Of a stretch of DNA of 14,133 nucleotides, positions 6,538 to 13,458 are shown one piece after another. The stretch spans positions 1-14,133 of the forward strand of contig JAJXEL010000008.1 of assembly GCA_021639925.1 (NCBI GenBank). Reading direction: 5' to 3'. The notes under the pieces are model-generated. The model worked only from the letters and a program-made list of their open reading frames with translations, ran no database searches and was not told the DNA's origin. Each line of letters opens with the position of its first letter. The first letter of the stretch is position 1. Made by a program: the position numbers and the translations under genes. This DNA comes from Alphaproteobacteria bacterium. Lineage in GTDB: Bacteria > Pseudomonadota > Alphaproteobacteria > CAAGCB01 > CAG-977.

Positions 6538-7311
6538 CTATTTCGAAAAAAACAATTCGGTCAGCATGTAGTTGCTGATTAAAATCAAAATGGACGACGC
6601 GACGACGGCATTCGTCGTCGCTTTACCGACGCCTTCCGCCCCGCCTTTGGAATAAAAGCCGTTATAGCACCCCATCAAAGTAACGATAAAACCGAAAACG
6701 GCCGCTTTTGTCATGCCGGAAACGATATCAACCGCCTGCATGAAATTCCAGGTGTTGCGCAAAAAGTTAATCGCGTTGAAATCCAGTTTGTAAACGCAGA
6801 TCAGATAACCGCCGTAAATTCCGATCACATCGCCGATCAGAACCAAAACGGGCAGCATGATAACGCCGGCCACAATCCGCGGCACGACCAGATATTTAAA
6901 CGGATTTGTCGACAACGTCGTCAACGCGTCAATCTGTTCGGTCACGCGCATTGTTCCCAGCTCCGCCGCCATAGCCGCCCCGACGCGCCCCGCGACCATC
7001 AAAGCCGCCAGCACCGGCCCCAGTTCGCGCGTTACCGTCAGTTCAACGACGGAAGCAACCACGCCTTCGGACGACAGCGTTGACAGCCCCGAATAACTTT
7101 GCAGCGCGATCACCATGCCGGAAAACATTGTCGTCAGCGCGACGACGGGCAGAGAATAAAAGCCGATTTCCACCATTTGGGAAAGCAGCGTCCTGAAATA
7201 AAACGGCGGACGCACGCAATAAGACAATGATTTTATCGTAAACAACGTCAATCGTCCGACAGAACGCAAAAAGTTCAGAAATACTCTGCCGACGGGAGCA
7301 AAAATATTCAT
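6538..7311 (-). CDS. mlaE: MlaE-like ABC transporter permease (lipid asymmetry / MCE-linked transport)
   Basis: This integral inner-membrane permease of the MlaE family pairs with the ATPase encoded just downstream. The 257-residue product shows the family's N-terminal amphipathic region, hydrophobic helices near 49-71, 96-113, 143-172, 200-215 and 232-250, and the conserved RELGPVLAALMVAGRVGAA block at 95-113 followed by an AELGTMRVTEQIDAL stretch (116-130). I chose the ATG at 7311. It is preceded at good spacing by AAAGGCGG (7316-7323), whereas the longer frame would start on a TTG at 7326 that overlaps the alr stop and has no comparable site. With this start the gap to alr is 11 nt. The alr-mlaE-mlaF-radA order is one I know from Rhodospirillales-type Alphaproteobacteria. 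Substrate specificity cannot be read from the permease alone. Confidence 0.92.
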   Translation of the reverse strand: MNIFAPVGRVFLNFLRSVGRLTLFTIKSLSYCVRPPFYFRTLLSQMVEIGFYSLPVVALTTMFSGMVIALQSYSGLSTLSSEGVVASVVELTVTRELGPVLAALMVAGRVGAAMAAELGTMRVTEQIDALTTLSTNPFKYLVVPRIVAGVIMLPVLVLIGDVIGIYGGYLICVYKLDFNAINFLRNTWNFMQAVDIVSGMTKAAVFGFIVTLMGCYNGFYSKGGAEGVGKATTNAVVASSILILISNYMLTELFFSK

Positions 7312-7315
7312 TTGA

Positions 7316-7323
7316 CCGCCTTT
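7316..7323 (-). promoter_or_regulatory. Ribosome binding site deciding the mlaE start
   Basis: On the minus strand AAAGGCGG stands four bases before the ATG at 7311 (seven from its AAGG core). It overlaps the first base of the alr stop codon and follows the alternative TTG at 7326, so it can serve only the ATG. This supports the shorter MlaE and suggests translational coupling to alr. Confidence 0.7.
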
Positions 7324-8399
7324 CAATCCATATAAATCCGGTAAAACCGTCCGCTTAAGTTTGTCAATAATTCATAATCTATTGTTCCGGCCAGTTTTGC
7401 AATTTCTTTTATCGGGCAGCGGGGTCCGAAAATTTCCGCCGTCGGCGCGTTTTGCAGTTCCTGCGGATCGATTCCCGTCACGTCGACGGTTGTCAAATCC
7501 ATTGAAATCCGCCCGACGACAGGCGCCTTTTTCCCTGCCACCAGGACATAGCCTTTGTTTGCCAGCGTCCGGGGGTACCCGTCGCCGTAGCCGATGGCCA
7601 AAGTCGCCAGACGCGTGGTTTCTTTAAAAGTATGCGTCGCGCCGTAACCGACCGTCTGTTCGGGCGCGGCGTCCTGAATCTGCAGAATTTTGGCTTCCAA
7701 AGAAACGGCGTCTTCGTATAAAGCGATTCCGGGCCGGACGATATCCTTATAATACCTCGGATCCGTTAAATTCACGCCGTCCGTCGCGGACAGGCTTTCT
7801 TTAAACGGATTGGGCAGAGCCGATCTCAGCCGTTCGCACAAACCGTCAAAGCGCTTTAACTGGTCTTCGTTTTTGGGATTTTCGGGATTATCGGCGCAGG
7901 CCAGATGGCTGACGACCAGAGAAATATTCAAATAAGCCGGCACGTTTGCGCAAAGCTTTTCAACATTTTCCCTGGTCAGCCCCAGACGCGTCATACCCGT
8001 GTCAATATGCAGCGCCGCGGGCAAAATCCGGTTTTCTTTATGTCCCAGATGATTCCAGGCGGCGATCTGGCGCGGCGTGCTTAAAACGGGAATCAGGTTA
8101 TATCTTAAAAAATCCAGTTCGGTCTGCGGCAAAACGCCGTGCAGCACATAAATCTGCGCGTCTTCGGGCAAAACCTGCCTCAAAGCAGCCGCTTCAAACA
8201 CATAGGCGGTAAAGAAAATCCGGCAGCCCGCTTTGCACAAAGCGGGGGCAATTTTTTGCGCTCCCAGCCCGTAAGCGTCCGTTTTCAGGACGGCCGCCGC
8301 CTGCGTCTTATCGCCGACGCGCGTTTGAACCGCCTGCCAGTTGCCGGCGATTTTTTTTAAATCAACGGTTAAAAAAGCCCCCGCCTGTTCAGGAGTCAT
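7323..8399 (-). CDS. alr: Alanine racemase
   Basis: Alr is a PLP enzyme interconverting L- and D-alanine, supplying D-Ala for peptidoglycan. With the ATG at 8399 it has 358 residues, the usual size. The PLP lysine is K39 in the VLKTDAYGLG motif, where Thr takes the more common Ala position. Substrate-carboxylate Arg is in HIDTGMTRLG (131-140), the PLP-phosphate region includes RPGIALY (222-228), the catalytic tyrosine is Y252 in GYGATHTF, and GYGDGYPR lies at 270-277. The usual ANSxG phosphate-binding segment reads SATDG (204-208), so the conserved Ser becomes Thr. I chose 8399 because homology begins there and GGGAGC (8405-8410) sits five bases upstream. The longer frame back to 8546 only adds residues read out of frame from alaS. 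One base separates it from the alaS stop. Confidence 0.96.
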   Translation of the reverse strand: MTPEQAGAFLTVDLKKIAGNWQAVQTRVGDKTQAAAVLKTDAYGLGAQKIAPALCKAGCRIFFTAYVFEAAALRQVLPEDAQIYVLHGVLPQTELDFLRYNLIPVLSTPRQIAAWNHLGHKENRILPAALHIDTGMTRLGLTRENVEKLCANVPAYLNISLVVSHLACADNPENPKNEDQLKRFDGLCERLRSALPNPFKESLSATDGVNLTDPRYYKDIVRPGIALYEDAVSLEAKILQIQDAAPEQTVGYGATHTFKETTRLATLAIGYGDGYPRTLANKGYVLVAGKKAPVVGRISMDLTTVDVTGIDPQELQNAPTAEIFGPRCPIKEIAKLAGTIDYELLTNLSGRFYRIYMD

Positions 8400-8400
8400 T

Positions 8401-11037
8401 TCAAGCTCCCAGCGCTTTTTCAATGACTGCCAGCACTTCGGCCGTTTTGGAAACGTCCGAACCGCCCGCCTGCGCCATATCGGGCCGTCCGCCGCCGCCT
8501 TTGCCCCCGGCTGCCGCCGCGCCGGCGCGAACCAGGTCGACGGCATTGATTTTATCGGTTAAATCCGCCGTAACGCCGGCGACAATCGAAACTTTGCCGT
8601 TATCCGCGCAAACCAAAGCCACAACGCCCGATCCGATCTGTTTTTTCATTTCGTCCGCCATGCCTTTTAATTCTTTGGCCGGAATATCGCTTAACACGCG
8701 CCCGACAAAAGACACGCCGTTGATCTGCTTTGCCGCCGCCGCGCCGGCTGTTCCGCCGGCCGCCAGCTTTTTGCGCATGTCGGACAGTTCGCGTTCCAGC
8801 TTTTTACGTTCGTCAATCAGCGCCTGCACGCGCGCCGGAATATCGGCAACGGACGCTTTTAAGCTTTCGGCCGTCTGCGTCAGCAAATCGTCGCGCCCCT
8901 GCGCATAGCCCAAAGCCGCCATGCCCGTCACCGCTTCGATACGGCGTACGCCTGCGGCCAGAGCGCTTTCGGAAACAATGCGGAAAGAACCGATGTCCCC
9001 CGTGCGTCTGACATGCGTGCCGCCGCACAATTCGACGGAAACTTTGTTTTCACCCGATCCCATCGACACAACGCGGACTTCTTCGCCGTATTTTTCACCG
9101 AACAACGCCATCGCCCCATCCTTGACGGCGGCTTGCGGCGACATCAGGCGCGTCGTGACTTCCAGATTTTTCAAAATATTGCGGTTGACTTCGTTTTCAA
9201 CGGCGCGCAGTTCTTCAAACGTAATCTGGCGCGGCTGGGAAAAGTCAAAACGCATGCCGTCCGGGTGGACCGACGATCCTTTCTGCGTGACGTGTTCGCC
9301 TAAAATCTTGCGCAAGGCCGCCTGCAGCAGGTGCGTCACCGAATGATGCCGCGCCGTCGCCGCGCGGCGTTCCGCATCGACCGTCATTAAAACATTTTGA
9401 CCGGTTTTCAGACAACCTTTTCGCAGCGTTCCCAAATGAATGAACAGATCGCCGACTTTCTTTTGCGTATCGGTTACGTCGAACAGAACGGAATCGGCTA
9501 TCGCAATCGTTCCCGTATCGCCGACCTGACCGCCGGATTCGCCGTAAAACGGCGTCTGGTTCGTGATAACCGCGGCTTTTTGCCCTTCGGCAATCTCGCC
9601 GACTTCTTTGCCGTCAAGCAGCAAAGCGGCAATCCGGCCTTCGGCCCGCGTCATTTCATAGCCCAGAAATTCCGTTCCGCCGACTTTTTCCCTAATTTCA
9701 AACCATACGGCATCGGTTGCGGATTCCCCGGACCCTGCCCAGGCTTTGCGCGCTTCGGCCTTTTGGCGTTCCATGGCAGCTTCAAAACCCTGCGTATCAA
9801 CCGTCATGTGCTTGCCGCGCAAAACGTCCTGCGTTAAATCCAGCGGGAAACCGTACGTATCGTACAATCTGAAAGCAATATCGCCCGACAAAACACCGCT
9901 GTCGGCCAGTTTGTCCGTTTCAATATCCAACAGCTTTAATCCGCGTCCCAGCGTTTCTTTAAAACGCGTTTCTTCCAGCCGCAAGGTTTCCGTCATCAAC
10001 GCCTGCGCGCGTACCAATTCGGGGAAAACGTCGCCCATCAGCCGCACCAAAGCCGGCACCAGCCGCCACATCAGCGGTTCTTTGCACCCCATCATGTGCG
10101 CGTGACGCATCGCGCGGCGCATAATCCGGCGCAGAACATAACCGCGTCCTTCGTTAGACGGCAAAACGCCGTCCGCGATCAAAAAGCACGACGAACGCAG
10201 ATGATCCGCGATAATGCGCAAAGACATTTTAAATTCGCCGTACGGTTCGACGCCCGCCGTTCCCGCCGCGGCGTTGATCAGGCCTTTCAACACGTCGGTT
10301 TCATAGTTGTCGTTTGTTCCCAGCATAACCGCGCCCATACGTTCCAGCCCCATGCCCGTGTCAATGCAGGGGTGGGGCAGATCAATCAGGCGGCCGTCGG
10401 CCAGCTGTTCGTTTTGCATAAAAACCAGATTCCAGATTTCAACGAACCGGTCGCCGTCTTCGTCCGGCGATCCCGGAGGCCCGCCCTGAATATGTTCGCC
10501 GTGGTCGTAAAAAATTTCGGAACACGGCCCGCACGGTCCCGTGTCGCCCATTGACCAGAAGTTGTCCTTTGTCGGAATACGGATAATTTTTTCATCGGGC
10601 AGGCCGGCGATTTTCTTCCAAAAATTAAAAGCTTCATCGTCGGTATGGTAAACAGTCGCCAATAATTTTTCTTTGGGCAGGCCGAATTCTTTAGTCACCA
10701 GGTTCCAGGCGTAATAAATGGCTTTTTCCTTAAAGTAATCGCCAAAGCTCCAATTACCGAGCATTTCAAAAAACGTATGGTGGCGCACGGTATATCCGAC
10801 GTTGTCCAGATCATTGTGCTTTCCGCCGGCGCGCACGCACTTTTGATCCGACGCGGCGCGGACGTAGGGGCGTTTTTCCATGCCCGTAAAGATATTTTTA
10901 AACTGCACCATGCCGGAATTGGTAAACATCAGCGTCGGGTCGTTATGCGGCACCAAAGAGCTGGACGGAACGATTTCATGATCGTTTTTACGGAAATAAT
11001 CCAGAAAAGTGCGCCGAATTTCACCGGTAGTCATCAT
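8401..11037 (-). CDS. alaS: Alanyl-tRNA synthetase
   Basis: AlaS charges tRNA-Ala with L-alanine and hydrolyses mischarged Ser- or Gly-tRNA-Ala. The 878 residues match the full bacterial length (E. coli 876). The class II catalytic core fills the N-terminus: TNSGMVQFKNIF (39-50) and RxxxxQKCVRAGGKHNDLDNVG (60-81). The tRNA recognition region and then the editing domain follow, with zinc ligands H565/H569 in HHSVTH and C671/H675 in CGGTH. The C-terminal DHHA1/C-Ala domain is present with its Gly/Ala-rich linker. The first of two adjacent ATG codons is used here because AGGA lies ten bases before it; starting at the second would shorten the protein by one residue. It is the first gene of the minus-strand block, so its promoter should lie in the divergent region just upstream. 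Its partner alr begins one base after its stop. Confidence 0.99.
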   Translation of the reverse strand: MMTTGEIRRTFLDYFRKNDHEIVPSSSLVPHNDPTLMFTNSGMVQFKNIFTGMEKRPYVRAASDQKCVRAGGKHNDLDNVGYTVRHHTFFEMLGNWSFGDYFKEKAIYYAWNLVTKEFGLPKEKLLATVYHTDDEAFNFWKKIAGLPDEKIIRIPTKDNFWSMGDTGPCGPCSEIFYDHGEHIQGGPPGSPDEDGDRFVEIWNLVFMQNEQLADGRLIDLPHPCIDTGMGLERMGAVMLGTNDNYETDVLKGLINAAAGTAGVEPYGEFKMSLRIIADHLRSSCFLIADGVLPSNEGRGYVLRRIMRRAMRHAHMMGCKEPLMWRLVPALVRLMGDVFPELVRAQALMTETLRLEETRFKETLGRGLKLLDIETDKLADSGVLSGDIAFRLYDTYGFPLDLTQDVLRGKHMTVDTQGFEAAMERQKAEARKAWAGSGESATDAVWFEIREKVGGTEFLGYEMTRAEGRIAALLLDGKEVGEIAEGQKAAVITNQTPFYGESGGQVGDTGTIAIADSVLFDVTDTQKKVGDLFIHLGTLRKGCLKTGQNVLMTVDAERRAATARHHSVTHLLQAALRKILGEHVTQKGSSVHPDGMRFDFSQPRQITFEELRAVENEVNRNILKNLEVTTRLMSPQAAVKDGAMALFGEKYGEEVRVVSMGSGENKVSVELCGGTHVRRTGDIGSFRIVSESALAAGVRRIEAVTGMAALGYAQGRDDLLTQTAESLKASVADIPARVQALIDERKKLERELSDMRKKLAAGGTAGAAAAKQINGVSFVGRVLSDIPAKELKGMADEMKKQIGSGVVALVCADNGKVSIVAGVTADLTDKINAVDLVRAGAAAAGGKGGGGRPDMAQAGGSDVSKTAEVLAVIEKALGA

Positions 11038-11117
11038 AAGCTTTTTATCCTGTTAAAAATTAAATCCTGCTGAGGGTGAGTTATAACGCAAAATCGGTAA
11101 AGAAACACCTTTTTTTA

Positions 11118-11129
11118 TACTTTAAAGTA
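11118..11129. repeat. Perfect 12-bp palindrome TACTTTAAAGTA (possible operator)
   Basis: The sequence TACTTTAAAGTA equals its own reverse complement. It lies midway in the alaS-def divergent region, 18 bases before the rightward -35 box. The position suits an operator acting on either transcript, but AT-rich palindromes of this size do arise by chance and no known regulator site is recognised. Confidence 0.4.
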
Positions 11130-11147
11130 AAATATTTAACCCGGGTG

Positions 11148-11176
11148 TTGACCTTATTTGCCAAAAACCGTATTTA
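11148..11176 (+). promoter_or_regulatory. Predicted sigma70-type promoter for def-fmt-truA
   Basis: TTGACC (11148-11153, five of six consensus bases) is followed by an ideal 17-nt spacer and TATTTA (11171-11176). Transcription would start near 11183, about 20 bases before the def ATG, leaving room for the AAAGGA ribosome site at 11191-11196. It is the best promoter match noticed in the window. Confidence 0.65.
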
Positions 11177-11203
11177 AAAGGAAGAACAGCAAAGGAAAAG
11201 GCC

Positions 11204-11734
11204 ATGGCTTTATTGAAAATTCTGGAAGTTCCCAATCCGCTTTTGAAAAAGAAAAGCGAAAAAATCGAACAGATCACGGACGATATCCGCAAAACGCTGG
11301 ACGATATGCTGGAAACAATGTACGCCGCGCCGGGTGTCGGACTGGCCGCGCCGCAGGTCGGGCTGTTGAAACGCATGGTCGTGATTGACGTTACGCGCGA
11401 CGACGAACCCAAAAAGCCTTATAAAATGATCAATCCCGTCATTACGGCGCACAGCGAAGAAACCATAACGCATGACGAAGGCTGTCTGTCCGTTCCCGAA
11501 CAGTACGCTCCTGTCGAACGGTTTGAAACCGTTACCGTCGAATATACCGACGAAAACGGCAAAAAACAGACGTTAAGCGCAAACGGGTTGCTGGCAATCT
11601 GTATTCAGCACGAACTGGAACATTTGGAAGGCAAGCTGTTTATCGATCATTTGTCCAAAGTCAAACGCGACATAATCGTGCGCCGCGTTGAAAAGGAACG
11701 CCGCTGGAAAAACAGCCGCACGGAAGAAGAATAA
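11204..11734 (+). CDS. def: Peptide deformylase
   Basis: Def is a metalloenzyme that removes the formyl group from the N-terminal methionine of new proteins. All three motifs are present in 176 residues: GVGLAAPQ (44-51), EGCLS (92-96) with metal-ligand C94, and HELEH (136-140) with ligands H136 and H140 and catalytic E137. The usual HExDH carries Glu at the fourth position here, a conservative change. The C-terminal helix is basic and then acidic, as in type 1 enzymes. AAAGGA at 11191-11196 precedes the ATG by seven bases, and a good promoter lies upstream, so this is the first gene of the rightward operon. It is followed after four bases by fmt, which performs the opposite step on initiator tRNA; def-fmt is a very common pair. 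Confidence 0.98.
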   Translation: MALLKILEVPNPLLKKKSEKIEQITDDIRKTLDDMLETMYAAPGVGLAAPQVGLLKRMVVIDVTRDDEPKKPYKMINPVITAHSEETITHDEGCLSVPEQYAPVERFETVTVEYTDENGKKQTLSANGLLAICIQHELEHLEGKLFIDHLSKVKRDIIVRRVEKERRWKNSRTEEE

Positions 11735-11738
11735 AAAA

Positions 11739-12662
11739 ATGAAAACCGTTTTTATGGGAACTCCCGATTTCGCGCTGGAAGCGTTAAAAGCCCTGCATTC
11801 AAAACACGAAGTCATCTGCGTTTACACGCAGCCGCCCCGTCCCAGCGGCCGCGGACACAAATTGACGCCTTCGCCCGTTCAGCAATACGCAGAAGAACAC
11901 AATATTCCCGTGCGTTGTCCGCCGACATTCAAACCACAGGAAGAAAAGGACGCTTTTTGCGCTTTAAACGCCGATATTGCCGTTGTCGCCGCTTACGGTT
12001 TATTGTTGCCGAAAGCGTGTTTGAACGCTTTTAAATACGGCTGTATCAACATTCACGGTTCTTTGCTGCCGCGCTGGCGCGGCGCCGCCCCGATACAGCG
12101 CGCGATCATGGCCGGAGACACGGAAACAGGCGTTACTTTGATGCAGATGGACGCCGGCATGGATACCGGCGATATGCTTTTAACAAAAAAAATCCCTATC
12201 GGGAAAAAAGATACCTCCGGCTCTATTTTTGACAAAATGGCCGCGCTGGGCGGAGAAGCTTTGCTGGAAGGGTTGGATTTATTGGAACAAGGCAGGCTTT
12301 TCCCGCAGAAACAACCCGCGGAAGGAATCACGCACGCGGCCAAAGTCGCCAAAGAAGAAGGGCTGCTCTCCTTTGACGTTCCCGCCGCCGAATTGGACTG
12401 CAAAATCCGCGGCCTGCTGCCATGGCCGGGCGCCTGGTTTTATTACAACGGGGAACGGATTTCCGTTTTGGACGCCGATCCGGTTGAGCTAAACGAAACG
12501 ATTCCGCCCGGAACGGTCTGCGAAAACCTGACGGTCGCCTGCAAAACGGGGGGATTGAAATTAAACGTCTTGCGCCGCGACGGGAAAAAAGCCTTGCCGG
12601 CCGAAGAATTTCTGCGCGGCTTTGATCTGCCCGAAGGATCGGTTTTAAATGCCGCGCTATAA
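11739..12662 (+). CDS. fmt: Methionyl-tRNA formyltransferase
   Basis: Fmt formylates Met on initiator tRNA using 10-formyl-tetrahydrofolate, marking it for translation initiation. The 307 residues fit the family (about 310-315). The N-terminal Rossmann-like domain opens with MKTVFMGTPDFA, and the active-site segment NIHGSLLPRWRGAAP (104-118) provides N104 and H106. The catalytic aspartate lies in MDAGMDTGDM (137-146), probably D142. The C-terminal OB-like tRNA-binding domain follows (about 205-307). I chose the ATG at 11739, four bases after the def stop, because homology begins there. A longer frame from 11688 would add 17 lysine-rich residues read out of frame from def. Its last 14 bases overlap truA, so the def-fmt-truA genes are probably one transcript. 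Confidence 0.98.
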   Translation: MKTVFMGTPDFALEALKALHSKHEVICVYTQPPRPSGRGHKLTPSPVQQYAEEHNIPVRCPPTFKPQEEKDAFCALNADIAVVAAYGLLLPKACLNAFKYGCINIHGSLLPRWRGAAPIQRAIMAGDTETGVTLMQMDAGMDTGDMLLTKKIPIGKKDTSGSIFDKMAALGGEALLEGLDLLEQGRLFPQKQPAEGITHAAKVAKEEGLLSFDVPAAELDCKIRGLLPWPGAWFYYNGERISVLDADPVELNETIPPGTVCENLTVACKTGGLKLNVLRRDGKKALPAEEFLRGFDLPEGSVLNAAL

Positions 12663-13386
12663 AATCACGATTGAATACGACGGCACAAATTATTCGGGCT
12701 GGCAGCAACAGGAAAAAGCGCCGTCAATTCAGGAAGAGCTGCAAAAAGCCGCCTTTCGTTTTTTAAAAGAAGACGTTACGGTTACCGGCGCGGGGCGCAC
12801 GGACGCGGGCGTGCACGCTTTGGGACAAGTCGCGCATTTCGACACGTCAAAAACGATCGACCCGTTTCGATTGTGCCAGGCTTTTAACGCGCATCTGCGC
12901 CCGCAGCCGATTTCCGTTCTGAACGCGCAAGAAGTCAGCGACACGTTTCATGCCCGCTTTGACGCCAAAAAACGGTTTTATATTTATAAAATCCTGAACC
13001 GCCGGTCGCGTCCGGCCCTTTATGAAAACCGCGCCTGGTGGGTGCATCAGCCGCTGGACGAAACGGCGATGGCCGACGCGGCGCAGGTATTAATCGGCAA
13101 ACATGATTTTACAACGTTCCGCGCGGCGGCATGCCAGGCCAAATCGCCCGTTAAAACGTTGGACGAAATCAGAATCGAACGTTACGGAGAATTTATTTTC
13201 CTGTATTTTTCCGCCCGTTCTTTTTTGCATCATCAGGTCCGCAACATTACCGGCACGTTAAAACTGGTCGGCGAAGGCAGATGGACGAAGCAAAACGTCA
13301 TTGACGCCCTGAACGCCAAAGACCGAAAAGCCGGCGGGCCGACCGCGGCGGCAGAGGGCCTTTATTTCGAAAAAGTGCTTTATTGA
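12649..13386 (+). CDS. truA: tRNA pseudouridine(38-40) synthase TruA
   Basis: TruA isomerises uridines 38-40 in the anticodon arm of many tRNAs. The 245 residues are of normal length. The catalytic aspartate is D52 in GAGRTDAGVHA (47-57). The protein opens with the typical YKITIEYDGTNYSGWQ stretch (4-19), and the second half carries the conserved FHARFDAKKRFYIYKI region (100-115) and the SFLHHQVRN segment (192-200). The ATG lies inside the end of fmt (14-nt overlap) with GAAGGA ten bases upstream, which points to coupled translation. The def-fmt-truA order is well known in Alphaproteobacteria, where further genes often follow. Here an unrecognised gene comes next after a 72-bp gap. Confidence 0.98.
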   Translation: MPRYKITIEYDGTNYSGWQQQEKAPSIQEELQKAAFRFLKEDVTVTGAGRTDAGVHALGQVAHFDTSKTIDPFRLCQAFNAHLRPQPISVLNAQEVSDTFHARFDAKKRFYIYKILNRRSRPALYENRAWWVHQPLDETAMADAAQVLIGKHDFTTFRAAACQAKSPVKTLDEIRIERYGEFIFLYFSARSFLHHQVRNITGTLKLVGEGRWTKQNVIDALNAKDRKAGGPTAAAEGLYFEKVLY

Positions 13387-13406
13387 TTACATTTTTAATG
13401 ATTTTT

Positions 13407-13430
13407 TCCTGAAATATTTATATCCTGAAA
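13407..13430 (+). repeat. Short direct repeat (TCCTGAAA, two copies) before the unknown gene
   Basis: TCCTGAAA occurs at 13407-13414 and again at 13423-13430, that is 16 bases apart, in the 72-bp gap between truA and the next gene. The gap is AT-rich and shows no clear terminator for truA and no convincing promoter. The repeat could be a protein-binding site or chance. Confidence 0.3.
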
Positions 13431-13458
13431 GAAGATTCTTTTTCATAAAGGCACCGTC

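Larger units (their letters stand above)
11038..11203. other. Divergent intergenic control region between alaS and def
   Basis: These 166 bases separate the leftward alaS block from the rightward def genes, so both promoters should lie here. The right half holds a clear rightward promoter (entered separately). For the leftward side I see only weak candidates, such as a TATAAC (complement of 11080-11085, within the palindrome GTTATAAC at 11080-11087) without a good -35 box. A poly-T stretch (11110-11116) and a perfect 12-bp palindrome are also present. No leader peptide rich in alanine codons, no T-box-like element and no obvious attenuator hairpin was recognised. Confidence 0.75.

Noticed and set aside
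8400..8546. Longer alr frame starting at 8546
   Set aside because: The extra 49 residues are read out of frame from the alaS C-terminus and show no racemase homology; a good ribosome site precedes the ATG at 8399.
8423..10554. Several long plus-strand frames opposite alaS (for example 8423-8908, 8921-9346, 9397-9837, 10096-10554)
   Set aside because: They lie fully antisense to a conserved, full-length alaS, show arginine/serine/alanine-rich sequence with no recognisable family, and reflect codon bias of the real gene.
11688..11738. Longer fmt frame starting at 11688 with a lysine-rich extension
   Set aside because: It lies inside def in another frame. Fmt proteins begin at the MKTVFMGTPDF segment, four bases after the def stop.
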